51,964 nucleotides of DNA from an uncultured Eubacteriales bacterium (GCA_934491515.1 CAKSTF010000012.1:1-51964), one strand, 5' to 3'. Shown: positions 24,449-33,124, numbered from the stretch's first letter. Notes: a model not told the origin generated them from the sequence alone. Translations and numbers: made by a program.

Positions 24449-25555
24449 ATGACGCTCGATTTTCTTAAAGATTTCGATTTTTTTACCGGCGTTCCCGATT
24501 ATCAGTTAAAACCGCTTTGCAATTATCTTACCGATACCTACGGCATAAGTAAAAATCATATAATCGCCGCAAACGAGGGCAATGCCGCTGCGCTTGCCGC
24601 AGGGTATTATCTTTCCACCGGAAAAGTACCCGTGGTTTATATGCAAAACAGCGGTATCGGCAATATAATAAATCCCGTAGCCTCGCTTATGAACGACAAG
24701 GTTTACGGTATCCCCTGCATTTTTATCGTGGGCTGGCGCGGCGAACCCGGGGTGCACGACGAACCGCAGCATATCTTTCAGGGCGAAGTTACGCTTAAAC
24801 TGCTTGAAGATATAGATATAGAAACGTTTGTAATTGACAAAGACACCCCCGAAAACGCAGCGGCGGAAAAACTTGAAGATTGGGAAAACCGCCTTGAAAG
24901 CGGAAAACAGGTCGCTTTTGTTATAAAAAAAGGCGGCCTTACGTTCGATAAGAAGGTCACCTACAAAAATAAAAATCCGCTGCTTCGCGAGGAGATAATC
25001 CGCACGATAACCGAATTTTCAGGCGATGATATAATCGTTTCAACAACGGGAAAAGCGTCAAGAGAACTTTTTGAAATAAGAGAAGCGGCAGGCGCGGGCC
25101 ATGCCCACGATTTTCTTACGGTGGGCTCTATGGGGCACAGTTCCTCCATTGCAATGGCGGTAGCGCTTAATAAGCCCGATAAAAAGGTTTGGTGCATAGA
25201 CGGCGACGGCGCCGCGCTTATGCATATGGGCGCAATGGCGCTTATAGGTGCCAACGCCCCCGAAAACCTTGTGCACATAGTTATAAACAATTCATCGCAC
25301 GAAACCGTAGGCGGTATGCCCACCGTTGCCGAAAAACTTGATTTTGTAAAGATTGCCGAAGGCTGCGGATACAAAAACATTGCAAGCGTTAAGGAAAAGG
25401 AAGAGCTTTTAAAGGCGCTTAAAAACGCCAAAGATTCCCATGCCCTTTCGTTTATCGAAGTTAAGTGCGCCATAGGCGCGCGGGAAAACTTAGGACGCCC
25501 GACTACCACGGCAAAACAGAACAAACAGGCGTTTATGGCAGAACTTGCAAAATAA
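24449..25555 (+). CDS. ppd: Phosphonopyruvate decarboxylase
   Basis: A 368-aa thiamine-diphosphate enzyme that converts phosphonopyruvate to phosphonoacetaldehyde, pulling the unfavourable PepM reaction forward. The N-terminal pyrimidine-binding part has the essential glutamate in AANEGNAAALAAGYYL (Glu43). The C-terminal part has the ThDP-magnesium motif GDGAALMHMG near residue 250 and NNSSHETVGGMPT after it. The length matches the single-chain family. An AAAGGA precedes the ATG. Last gene of the operon phnW-pepM-ppd; a terminator follows. Confidence 0.93.
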   Translation: MTLDFLKDFDFFTGVPDYQLKPLCNYLTDTYGISKNHIIAANEGNAAALAAGYYLSTGKVPVVYMQNSGIGNIINPVASLMNDKVYGIPCIFIVGWRGEPGVHDEPQHIFQGEVTLKLLEDIDIETFVIDKDTPENAAAEKLEDWENRLESGKQVAFVIKKGGLTFDKKVTYKNKNPLLREEIIRTITEFSGDDIIVSTTGKASRELFEIREAAGAGHAHDFLTVGSMGHSSSIAMAVALNKPDKKVWCIDGDGAALMHMGAMALIGANAPENLVHIVINNSSHETVGGMPTVAEKLDFVKIAEGCGYKNIASVKEKEELLKALKNAKDSHALSFIEVKCAIGARENLGRPTTTAKQNKQAFMAELAK

Positions 25556-25569
25556 AACGTATAAAAAAC

Positions 25570-25598
25570 AAAGCCACGCGACAGTCGCGTGGCTTTTA
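25570..25598 (+). terminator. Terminator of the phosphonate operon
   Basis: A perfect 12-bp stem AAAGCCACGCGA/TCGCGTGGCTTT (25570-25581 with 25585-25596) with a 3-nt loop, 14 nt past the ppd stop. Confidence 0.85.
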
Positions 25599-25606
25599 AA
25601 AAAATC

Positions 25607-25640
25607 AAAAAGCGGCAGGGAAAATTCCCTGCCGCTTTTG
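25607..25640 (-). terminator. Terminator of the serS-sortase operon
   Basis: A 12-bp perfect core AGCGGCAGGGAA/TTCCCTGCCGCT (25611-25622 with 25625-25636), extended by A-T pairs. On the minus strand it leads into T-rich sequence, convergent with the preceding terminator. Confidence 0.85.
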
Positions 25641-25644
25641 CTTT

Positions 25645-26415
25645 TTATTTGGTTTCAATATCTTCAATAAGTTTTCCCACCACAAGGTAGCGTTGATCGT
25701 CGTACCCGTCCGTACAGGTGCTTAAAACGAGCAGTTTATCCTTTCCGTAAACAGGCTGTTCGCCCGAATAAACGTTATACGACTGAAGGCTTTTAGGATT
25801 CATACATTCGCTTGTAAAATGATTGAATCCCGATTCCGAATTAAAATCGAAAGAGTTAAGCAGGTGGCGGTCATCATAAGTAAATGCCGAAACTATTTCA
25901 TACTTAAGCGCGTGACCCGGAGTGTAGATGTTTATATAACGGTTTGCTTCAAAAAAGTCGCGGTTGCGGTATTTCCTTATTCCTGCAAACATAGAACCGT
26001 TTTTCATATTATGCCCGTAAAGAACGGTGCACGGGTCAGAAAAGTCGCCGTCGTTCAGTTTTTGCATATATATAGAGCCGGCAAACTTTGAATTTTTAAG
26101 CCAATCATGGTCAAGGTAATAATCGTCGTGATAACCTTCTCCCGAACGCATAACGGGGTAATCAACTGCAGTGCCGTCAATCTTTATATAACCGCAAACG
26201 TCCTCGTTCTGGGCTTTAAGTTCCGCAAAATTTATCGGATTTTCGGGAAGTTCTTTTGAAGAATTTTCAGAAGGCACAGAACTTGAATGATTTTTATACT
26301 TATCAAAATCGTTCTTTTCGGGCCAGAGTTTTACCGCCAGCACCATGGCGCTTACTATAAATATTACCGAAAAAACCGCAAGCAAAACAATATAGAGCGT
26401 TTTTTTATTTTTCAC
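25645..26415 (-). CDS. srtB: Class B sortase
   Basis: A 256-aa transpeptidase that cleaves sorting signals and joins surface proteins to peptidoglycan or pili. It has an N-terminal membrane anchor (LYIVLLAVFSVIFIVSAMVLAV), the catalytic histidine in CTVLYGHNM, the catalytic cysteine in LLVLSTCTD, and the C-terminal arginine in DQRYLVVGK. It starts with GTG at 26415. Its ribosome site GAGGG lies inside the last codons of serS, so it is translationally coupled to a housekeeping gene. Three window proteins (16787, 17550, 35858) end in SPKTG/SPNTR signals that it could process. Confidence 0.93.
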   Translation of the reverse strand: MKNKKTLYIVLLAVFSVIFIVSAMVLAVKLWPEKNDFDKYKNHSSSVPSENSSKELPENPINFAELKAQNEDVCGYIKIDGTAVDYPVMRSGEGYHDDYYLDHDWLKNSKFAGSIYMQKLNDGDFSDPCTVLYGHNMKNGSMFAGIRKYRNRDFFEANRYINIYTPGHALKYEIVSAFTYDDRHLLNSFDFNSESGFNHFTSECMNPKSLQSYNVYSGEQPVYGKDKLLVLSTCTDGYDDQRYLVVGKLIEDIETK

Positions 26416-26420
26416 TTAAA

Positions 26421-27731
26421 TCAACCCTCGTATTTTCTTTCTGCCTTTATAACCGAAGTGCCGCCCATATACGGACGCAGCGCTTCGGGAATTTTAACGC
26501 TGTAATACTCGCCGTCGAAACAGAGATTGTTTTCAAGCAGCGCGATAAGCATACGCGGAGGCGCCACAACCGTGTTGTTAAGGGTGTGCGCAAGATACTT
26601 TTTGCCATCGGCGCCCTTTACTCTTATTCCGAGCCTTCTTGCCTGCGCATCGCCGAGGTTGGAGCAGGAGCATACCTCGAAATACTTTTTCTGCTTGGGA
26701 CTCCATGCCTCTACGTCGTAAGACTTTACTTTAAGGTCCGCAAGGTCGCCTGTGCAGCATTCAAGCGTGCGCACGGGAATATCAAGACTTCTGAAAAGTT
26801 CTACCGAATATCCCCACATTTTATCAAACCATTCCATACTTTCTTCAGGACGGCAGATAACTATCATTTCCTGTTTTTCAAACTGGTGTATGCGGTAAAT
26901 TCCGCGTTCTTCAATACCGTGAGCGCCCTTCTCTTTTCTGAAACAGGGTGAATAACTTGTAAGGGTAAGAGGAAGTTTTTCTTCATCGGTTATCGTGTCG
27001 ATAAACTTGCCTATCATGGAATGTTCGCTTGTTCCTATAAGGTAAAGGTCCTCGCCCTCTATCTTATACATCATAGCGTCCATTTCTTCAAAACTCATAA
27101 CGCCGGTTACAACGTTACTTCTTATCATAAAGGGCGGTATGCAATAAGTAAAGCCTTTGTTTATCATAAAATCGCGGGCGTAAGCGGTAACAGCCGAATG
27201 CATACGCGCAATGTCGCCCATAAGATAATAAAATCCCTCGCCTGCCACACGGCCGGCCGCTTCCTTGTCAATGCCGTCAAAAAGCGCCATAATATCCGTA
27301 TGATAGGGCACCGTAAAATCGGGGTTTGTCTGCTCGCCGTACTGCTTAACTTCAACGTTTTCGCTGTCGTCCTTACCTACGGGAACACTTTTGTCAACAA
27401 TGTTCGGAATCTTCATCTGAAGTTCCTGCACCTTTGCGCCTAGTGCCGTTTCTTTTTCTTCAAGCGCTTTAAGTTCCTCCGCCTGTTCGGTAACAAGTTT
27501 CTTGGCTTCTTCCGCCTCCTCACGCTTGCCCTGACCCATAAGCGCGCCTATTTGCTTGCTTATGCGGTTGCGGTTTGCGCGAAGTTCGTTCGCTTTTGTT
27601 TCGCAAGCGCATTTTTCGTTATATGCGGCAATAACTTCGTCAACAAGCGGAAGTTTATCGTCCTTAAACTTGCGTTTGATATTTTCTTTTACAACATCGG
27701 GATTTTCACAAATAAATCTGATATCAAGCAT
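26421..27731 (-). CDS. serS: Seryl-tRNA synthetase
   Basis: A 436-aa class II synthetase charging tRNA-Ser (and the tRNA-Sec precursor if present). The N-terminal antiparallel coiled-coil arm (about residues 30-105) binds the tRNA long arm. Motif 2 is seen around SYSPCFRKEKGAHGIEERGI, and motif 3 near the C-terminus in HTLNNTVVAPPRMLIALLEN. I use the ATG at 27731 (MLDIRFICENPDVVKENIKR), 11 nt after GGAGG; a frame from 27749 would begin inside that ribosome site. No T-box is visible in the short leader. Confidence 0.97.
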   Translation of the reverse strand: MLDIRFICENPDVVKENIKRKFKDDKLPLVDEVIAAYNEKCACETKANELRANRNRISKQIGALMGQGKREEAEEAKKLVTEQAEELKALEEKETALGAKVQELQMKIPNIVDKSVPVGKDDSENVEVKQYGEQTNPDFTVPYHTDIMALFDGIDKEAAGRVAGEGFYYLMGDIARMHSAVTAYARDFMINKGFTYCIPPFMIRSNVVTGVMSFEEMDAMMYKIEGEDLYLIGTSEHSMIGKFIDTITDEEKLPLTLTSYSPCFRKEKGAHGIEERGIYRIHQFEKQEMIVICRPEESMEWFDKMWGYSVELFRSLDIPVRTLECCTGDLADLKVKSYDVEAWSPKQKKYFEVCSCSNLGDAQARRLGIRVKGADGKKYLAHTLNNTVVAPPRMLIALLENNLCFDGEYYSVKIPEALRPYMGGTSVIKAERKYEG

Positions 27732-27770
27732 TTTTCGGATTTCCTCCAAATTGAAAATTCTGTAAAAATT

Positions 27771-27799
27771 ATTATATCACATATATTTACCACTGTCAA
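27771..27799 (-). promoter_or_regulatory. Consensus promoter of serS-sortase
   Basis: Minus-strand TTGACA (27794-27799), 17-nt spacer, TATAAT (27771-27776): a full consensus match. Confidence 0.85.
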
Positions 27800-27884
27800 A
27801 GAATTATAAAGCCGTTTTTTAAGGCAAAAATACTTAAAAGGAGGGTCGCGCCGCACACGATATTTTTCGGCGTGATAAAATATT

Positions 27885-28097
27885 ATGGAAGAAAAAAACA
27901 ACGATACAAAACGCCCTATTATAGTAGTTCCCGACGGAGTTGCGGAATTAGGACTTGAGGACTCCGTATTTTCGCCGCATCTTGCGGAATTTGACGTTCA
28001 AAAAACCGCGGAAAGCGAAAATCTGTATCCGGCGATAGCGCAAGGTTTCCCAGTAAGCGGCTTTAAGGAGATTTATAAAAAAGACAAGTTTCGTTAA
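27885..28097 (+). CDS. Small hypothetical protein (70 aa)
   Basis: An open frame of 70 codons encoding an acidic, cytosolic-looking peptide (MEEKNNDTKRPIIVVPDGVA...). Codon use is like that of the neighbours. No ribosome site lies directly before the ATG; an AAGGAGG is 40 nt away. No family recognised. It could be a real small protein or a chance frame between serS and the HTH-kinase gene. Confidence 0.35.
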   Translation: MEEKNNDTKRPIIVVPDGVAELGLEDSVFSPHLAEFDVQKTAESENLYPAIAQGFPVSGFKEIYKKDKFR

Positions 28098-28207
28098 TCC
28101 ACAACTTTTAATTTTGATTCTATTGTGATTAGAATTATTCTGCCGTAATTTGATTTTTTGCTTTATTTTAGAACAATAAGGTGATATAATCAAAAAGAGG
28201 TGGTTAT

Positions 28208-29320
28208 ATGACCGATCTTTCCATTAAAATAGGCGAAAACATCCACACTGCGCGGAAAACAAAAGGATTCACGCAGGAAACCCTTGCAGAGATTATCGGC
28301 TACACGGGTAAATCCGTAAGCAAGTGGGAATCGGGAAGCGCACTGCCGCCCACTGCGGCGCTTATTGCGCTTTCAAAGACGCTGGAGATTACGGTTGACG
28401 AATTGCTTTCCGACCGAAAAGACATAAGATACTATTTAGGGATAGACGGAAGCGGCGGCAAAACACAGTTTGCGCTTTGCGACAAAAACGGTACGCTGCT
28501 GCAAAGTATTACGCTTGAATCCACAAACCCGATATCCGCAGGATTTGAAGAATCCTGCGCAGTGCTTAAAAAAGGAATTGCGGAAATATGCCGCGGTATT
28601 CCTTTTGAAAACATTTCGCTTTATGCAGGTCTTTCGGGAGGTACCGCCGGCGACAATCTTAAAAGATTTGAAGCCTTTTTTGCAAACATGCATTTTGCGG
28701 CGCACGCCTGCGGTTCAAACGCGGAACTGCCGGTTGCGGCAGCGCTTGAGGACAGCGACGGAATCGCGGCGATTCTCGGCATAGGTCACACTGTTTTTAT
28801 AAAAAAAGACGGCAATATTTCCGCCCTTGCAGGTTACGGAGAAAGGTTTGATTTGTCGGGCGACGCTTACTCCATAGGCAGAGATGCCGTTTGTGCCTGC
28901 CTTTCGGCTGAAGAAGGGTCCGCTGCGGAAACATATCTTTGCAAAATAATGCGAAAACGGCTTTGCTGCGAAAAGGTATCCGATATACTGCCGCGCCTTT
29001 ACAAATACACAAAAAACGAAATAGCCGAACTTTCCACGCTTGTTACCGAAGCCGCGCGCGGCGGCGATAAAACGGCGATATTTATACTGCAAAACAATAT
29101 GAAAGAGATTTCAAAACTTTTGAATATTGCTGCGCGGCGGTTTCCCTACGGCAGCGAAAAAACAGTGGTTTTGTGCGGAAGCCTTACCGAATACTGCGAC
29201 CTGCTTTTACCGTTTATAAAAAATTCGCTTGAACATCCGGAAAAATTCATTTTTAAAACGCATCCGGGCGGCGCTATGCAGGGTGCTTTCATTTTAGCGG
29301 GGCTTAACAAAAGCAAATAA
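28208..29320 (+). CDS. HTH (XRE) domain fused to a BadF/BadG-type sugar-kinase domain
   Basis: A 370-aa fusion. Residues 1-70 are a Cro/C1-type HTH (IHTARKTKGFTQETLAEIIG, then GKSVSKWESG). Residues ~76-370 are an ASKHA-fold kinase/ATPase: phosphate-1 loop YLGIDGSGGKTQFALCD, then AGLSGGTAGDN, GIAAILGIGHTVFI (phosphate-2-like), AGYGERFDLSGDAYSIGRDA and the final HPGGAMQGAFILAG. The fold is that of N-acetylglucosamine kinase and BadF-type ATPases. The layout resembles ROK repressors, in which a sugar-binding kinase fold controls DNA binding, but with a different HTH. Probably a sugar-sensing regulator, possibly still with kinase activity; its target is unknown. Confidence 0.8.
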   Translation: MTDLSIKIGENIHTARKTKGFTQETLAEIIGYTGKSVSKWESGSALPPTAALIALSKTLEITVDELLSDRKDIRYYLGIDGSGGKTQFALCDKNGTLLQSITLESTNPISAGFEESCAVLKKGIAEICRGIPFENISLYAGLSGGTAGDNLKRFEAFFANMHFAAHACGSNAELPVAAALEDSDGIAAILGIGHTVFIKKDGNISALAGYGERFDLSGDAYSIGRDAVCACLSAEEGSAAETYLCKIMRKRLCCEKVSDILPRLYKYTKNEIAELSTLVTEAARGGDKTAIFILQNNMKEISKLLNIAARRFPYGSEKTVVLCGSLTEYCDLLLPFIKNSLEHPEKFIFKTHPGGAMQGAFILAGLNKSK

Positions 29321-29330
29321 AAAACGATAA

Positions 29331-29360
29331 AAAATCCACCCGTAAACGGGTGGATTTTTA
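29331..29360 (+). terminator. Terminator of the HTH-kinase gene
   Basis: AAAATCCACCCG (29331-29342) pairs with CGGGTGGATTTT (29347-29358) around TAAA. The stem is A/T-flanked on both sides, so it can also serve the convergent glycosidase gene. Confidence 0.85.
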
Positions 29361-29392
29361 TTTTTACCTTAATTAGTCGGCAAATGCAGAAT

Positions 29393-31420
29393 TTAGTCGG
29401 CAACTACAAGGTAGTAGCAAGCGGGGTTAAGCGCGTCGCCTATATGGAAGGAAAGAATACCGTCCTCATAGGTTGTTTCAAGTTTGCCGGCATAGTAGCC
29501 TTCGGCATTTACGCCCCAAACTTTAAGTTTATCTCCCTTATTTGTTTTAAGGTGGATATCAGCCTCTACAACCTCGGCAAGGATCGGCGCTTCGCCGCGT
29601 TCAATCATCTTTTCGCCGTCGAACTGGGCGCCGGTGTTTCTTGCTCTGCCTATTGCGGATATAAGTATGTTATCGGAGTTTTCAATGTTGTCCTTGGTAA
29701 GCGACGACATTGCGATAACGCCGAAATCGGTAATTGCGTCAACATTAAGGCCGTTAAGTTTAATGCCCACGTCGGTATTCTTACGGGTGGAAGCCGCAGC
29801 ACCGCCGCGCGCGAGAGTGCCGTAAACAACCTTTGTCATCTCTGTGTCTATAACGCCGTAATGCTTTTTAAGGTCGCGCCACATCTCACCGTTATCGGAC
29901 ATCATTATTCCGGGCGTTTCAAGCGGTACGGTTTCTCCTTCAAGAACCTGACCGTCGAAACCGGGAGCATTATCCTCGAAAACGGTGGCCGCGCGGTTTA
30001 CTTCAAGAAGATTCTTGTAAGCGCCTACAACGTTGCCTGCAAGATTTTCCGTTTTAACCGCTATGTTTTTATTGGCCGGTTTTATATCGCAGCGCCTTGT
30101 AATAAGCGCCGCATGATAGAACAGACCGAATTTAGCCGGATCGTTCCATACAGAGAAAATACCCTCACGGTAAGGCACGCCGCCTACGGGGCTTGACTGC
30201 TCTTTACCGAGAATTTCCATTTTGTCAAGACGGGTACCGTATGCGTATGTATGTATCGCAAAACCTGCCCAGCCCTGAAGAGCGCCTACCGCCGCATAGT
30301 AGATAGGACCTTCGGCACGGTAAGAGTTCGGCCACGGATCGTCCCACTCGGAGCAGAAGAAAGGTTTGTTTGCAACCTTCATCTTGGCAAGCGCGCCGAG
30401 TACGGCACCACCCTGTGCGGTTATTGCGCGGTGAGAGCATACACGTTCGGTGTTGCCCCACTTCCATTCGTAGAAATAGTGGTGGCTGTCGGTGTAATCC
30501 AGTTCTTCGTGTGAAAGGATATTACCGCCCGCCTTTGTCCAGTTGGTACCGGTTATCGGAATCTTAACACCTACGGCGCGCATATGATCGTACATTTCCT
30601 TAAAGAAAGCCTTTGTAACGTCAATACGGAAAGCGGTTATCTCATCGCTCTTGTCGCGCCACATATCACAGTTTTCCCAATCGTATGTTTTGCCGTGCTC
30701 TTTAAGCCACTCGCCGAATCTTGCGCGGTAAGCCGCCATTTTTTTAGGCGGATCAACGTAGTCGGTCTTGGTAAGGAATCCGGGGCTGAAAAGATCGCAC
30801 TCGTTTATAATTTCGGACATTACAAACACCGGATCGTCCTTGTAAGCCAATTTGGTGTACGGGTTGTAGTGATTCCAAATCTGGGTCACAAACTCTTTCT
30901 GCAGATCTATCATTCTGCGATCGAGAATACACCACGGCTTACCCATATCCATAAGATACTCATACTCGTCAACTCCGTCCTCTTCCTTAAAGTGGCGGTA
31001 GGTATTCATATCAAGGTAGCAATAGATGCCCTCTTCTTTAAGAGCGTATATAAGATAATCAAGCGCGTCAAGAGAGCGTTCGTCCATCTTTCTTGTGGTG
31101 GTTACCCTTTTACCTTTTGTAAAACTGAATATGTTGGGCGTATCCCATTCTGCGTCCAGCTGATGGAAACGGACTATATTACAGCCCGACTGTGCAAGGC
31201 GCGTTGCAACCTTTTTTGCGTAATCGTGATCGGGGAAGCATGCGCCGCCGTTGAAGTTAACACCCCAAAAACGCGCAAGCGTGCCGTCCTCAAAACGGAA
31301 GTCGTCGCCCACTGCTTTGACAAATCCGTGTTTGCCGGCGGGTTTTTCATCCTCAAACACAAAAGAGATGTCTACCGGCATCATATCCGGATACGCAGGC
31401 TGCGGAATGTAACGTGACAT
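29393..31420 (-). CDS. Clan GH-A glycoside hydrolase (GH5/cellulase-like)
   Basis: A 675-aa retaining glycosidase of the (beta/alpha)8 type. After a short beta segment (FRFEDGTLARFWGVNFNGGA) the barrel shows NIVRFHQLDAEWD, the acid/base glutamate in SEIINECDL (Glu207), the active-site DSHHYFY (311-317) and the nucleophile in FFCSEWDDPW (Glu358). About 230 C-terminal residues form accessory beta domains. There is no signal peptide, so it should act inside the cell on imported oligosaccharides. Start at 31420 with GAAGGAG. It lies about 25 nt after the 3' end of rnpB with no terminator between. The substrate cannot be told from the sequence. Confidence 0.85.
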   Translation of the reverse strand: MSRYIPQPAYPDMMPVDISFVFEDEKPAGKHGFVKAVGDDFRFEDGTLARFWGVNFNGGACFPDHDYAKKVATRLAQSGCNIVRFHQLDAEWDTPNIFSFTKGKRVTTTRKMDERSLDALDYLIYALKEEGIYCYLDMNTYRHFKEEDGVDEYEYLMDMGKPWCILDRRMIDLQKEFVTQIWNHYNPYTKLAYKDDPVFVMSEIINECDLFSPGFLTKTDYVDPPKKMAAYRARFGEWLKEHGKTYDWENCDMWRDKSDEITAFRIDVTKAFFKEMYDHMRAVGVKIPITGTNWTKAGGNILSHEELDYTDSHHYFYEWKWGNTERVCSHRAITAQGGAVLGALAKMKVANKPFFCSEWDDPWPNSYRAEGPIYYAAVGALQGWAGFAIHTYAYGTRLDKMEILGKEQSSPVGGVPYREGIFSVWNDPAKFGLFYHAALITRRCDIKPANKNIAVKTENLAGNVVGAYKNLLEVNRAATVFEDNAPGFDGQVLEGETVPLETPGIMMSDNGEMWRDLKKHYGVIDTEMTKVVYGTLARGGAAASTRKNTDVGIKLNGLNVDAITDFGVIAMSSLTKDNIENSDNILISAIGRARNTGAQFDGEKMIERGEAPILAEVVEADIHLKTNKGDKLKVWGVNAEGYYAGKLETTYEDGILSFHIGDALNPACYYLVVAD

Positions 31421-31445
31421 AGTAAAAATCTCCTTCAAATAATTT

Positions 31446-31776
31446 GGCAGAGTCGGTCTGTAAGCCGAGTTCTGTCGTGTACGGTCATCTATCTCGACGC
31501 GGAGTCGCCCCCGCGCTCAAGCCGCTTTTTGCAGCACACCGGGCAGGTGTATCGCTGCGGTCAGCGTTGCTCCGAATAGGGTTTACAGACCCCGACAGTT
31601 TCCTGCCGGCGTGGTGAGCTCTTACCTCGCCTTTCCACCCTTACCGGTAATACCGGCGGTATATTTCTGTTGCACTCTCCCTAAGGTCACCCTCGGCAGC
31701 CGTTAGCTGCTATTCTGCCCTGTGGGGCTCGGACTTTCCTCACGCAATGCGCGCGACCGTATAACCGACTTTGCTT
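31446..31776 (-). ncRNA. rnpB: RNase P RNA (rnpB)
   Basis: The catalytic RNA that matures tRNA 5' ends. On the minus strand the 5' part has the conserved GAGGAAAGTCCGAGC (31728-31742) and the 3' part has ACAGAACTCGGCTTACAGAC, both diagnostic. P1 closes as AGTCGGT (5') with ACCGACT (31451-31457). Size about 330 nt. Ends are estimated from P1 and from the promoter; the exact termini are uncertain by a few nt. No Rho-independent terminator follows. Confidence 0.95.
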
Positions 31777-31782
31777 GTGTGG

Positions 31783-31811
31783 ATTATATCACAAAGTTCA
31801 AAATGTGTCAA
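31783..31811 (-). promoter_or_regulatory. rnpB promoter
   Basis: Full consensus on the minus strand: TTGACA (31806-31811), 17-nt spacer, TATAAT (31783-31788). The predicted start coincides with the 5' end of the RNA. Confidence 0.88.
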
Positions 31812-31920
31812 AAGGTAAGATGCCCTTTTCATAAGGTAAGCAATTTATGCGGCAGAAACCGCAACTTTTGCACATTTAACATTCGAAAATAGCAAATTCG
31901 CAATTTTGCGCTTCCGTATG

Positions 31921-31954
31921 CAAAGATAAAATGCGTTATCTTTGTCTGTTTTTT
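31921..31954 (+). terminator. Orphan terminator-like hairpin upstream of the P-loop ATPase
   Basis: CAAAGATAA/TTATCTTTG (31921-31929 with 31936-31944) is a perfect 9-bp stem followed by TCTGTTTTTT on the plus strand. No plus-strand gene precedes it; rnpB runs the other way. It could end a short RNA or act as an attenuator for the gene at 32033. The rest of 31812-32032 holds no gene. Confidence 0.5.
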
Positions 31955-32032
31955 GCTGCATTTCAAGGCAAAAGTGTCAAAAAAGTCAAATGCGAATAAT
32001 ATGTGGTATAAATCTAAAAAGGAGTAAGGCCG

Positions 32033-33112
32033 ATGACCTCAAAATGTAAAAAAATATTTCTCGGTGCGAACAGCACCGAAGGATTTGTTTCTTATTTTAA
32101 AGACTGTTACGATCCGCGCGACGGATGGAAGGCTTACATAATAAAAGGCGGACCCGGAACCGGAAAATCACACTTTATGAAAACGGTTGCCGAAAATGCC
32201 GCAAACTCCGGATTTTTACCCGTTCTTTGTTACTGCGGCAGCGATCCCGACTCGCTTGACGGCATAATTATAGAAGAAAAAAAGACTGTTTTTCTTGACG
32301 GCACCGCGCCGCACACGGTAGACCCCGTATTCCCGGGTGCTTGCGAGGAAATACTTAATTTAGGCGAATTCTGGAACAGTGATATGCTGTTCCAAAACAG
32401 AGAAAAAATTATAGACGTGTGCGACCGCAACCGTTTTTTCCACGCGGCGGCTGCAAGATGTTTATCGGCGGCAGGTCAGCTTAAAAAAGATAATCTTAAA
32501 ACCGCGCATAAAGCCCTTAAATTCAGAAAAGCCGACCGTTTTGCCGATAATCTTATTAAAAAATATCTTAAACCGCGCACATGCCGCGGAAAACGCTTTA
32601 ACTGCTTTATAAGCGGCGTAACGCCCAAAGGCGTGATAAACTTTACCGATACCGTAACTGAACACTACAAAGAAACGGTGGTTATAGAAGATAAATTCGG
32701 TGCGGCAGCGGCGCACATAATGCAGCGCGTATGTACCGCAGCGGTTGCCGGCGGTTACAGTGTTACCGCTGTAAAAGACCCGTTTTTGCCCGAAGAAATA
32801 ACAAGCCATGTGCTTATAAAAGAACTTTCCCTTGCTTTTGTAACCGAAAACGACGACATTCGCTTTGACCTTGACACGCGTCGGATTCACGCGCGCAGAT
32901 TTTATGACAGCGCCGTTTTGCACGCTTCAAGAAACAGAAGACTTTTTAATCGCCGTATCGGCAAGGCGCTTATTCTTTCCGCCTGTAAAAATCTGAGCAA
33001 GGCAAAAGCCGAACACGATAATATCGAATCATTCTATATAAAAGCGATGGATTTTTCAAAAGTGCGCCGTCTTGCACGAAAGATAAGCGGCATACTTTTC
33101 GACAAACAGTGA
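32033..33112 (+). CDS. P-loop ATPase of the PRK06851 type
   Basis: A 359-aa cytosolic protein with a Walker A motif GGPGTGKSHF near residue 43. The N-terminal FLGANSTEGFVSYF, the following YCGSDPDSLDGIIIEEKKTVFLDGTAPHTVDPVFPG region (kept here as separate motifs CYCGSDPDSLDGII and DGTAPHTVDP) and the second half with ISGVTPKGVINF match a conserved but uncharacterised Firmicute ATPase family of about 365 aa. The family looks like an internal duplication of P-loop domains; the second half here lacks an obvious Walker A. A good AAGGAG precedes the ATG. No function is established. Confidence 0.75.
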   Translation: MTSKCKKIFLGANSTEGFVSYFKDCYDPRDGWKAYIIKGGPGTGKSHFMKTVAENAANSGFLPVLCYCGSDPDSLDGIIIEEKKTVFLDGTAPHTVDPVFPGACEEILNLGEFWNSDMLFQNREKIIDVCDRNRFFHAAAARCLSAAGQLKKDNLKTAHKALKFRKADRFADNLIKKYLKPRTCRGKRFNCFISGVTPKGVINFTDTVTEHYKETVVIEDKFGAAAAHIMQRVCTAAVAGGYSVTAVKDPFLPEEITSHVLIKELSLAFVTENDDIRFDLDTRRIHARRFYDSAVLHASRNRRLFNRRIGKALILSACKNLSKAKAEHDNIESFYIKAMDFSKVRRLARKISGILFDKQ

Positions 33113-33124
33113 CCTTTTGCCTAT

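Noticed and set aside
27732..27884. T-box riboswitch before serS
   Set aside because: The leader between promoter and start is only about 30-40 nt, far too short.
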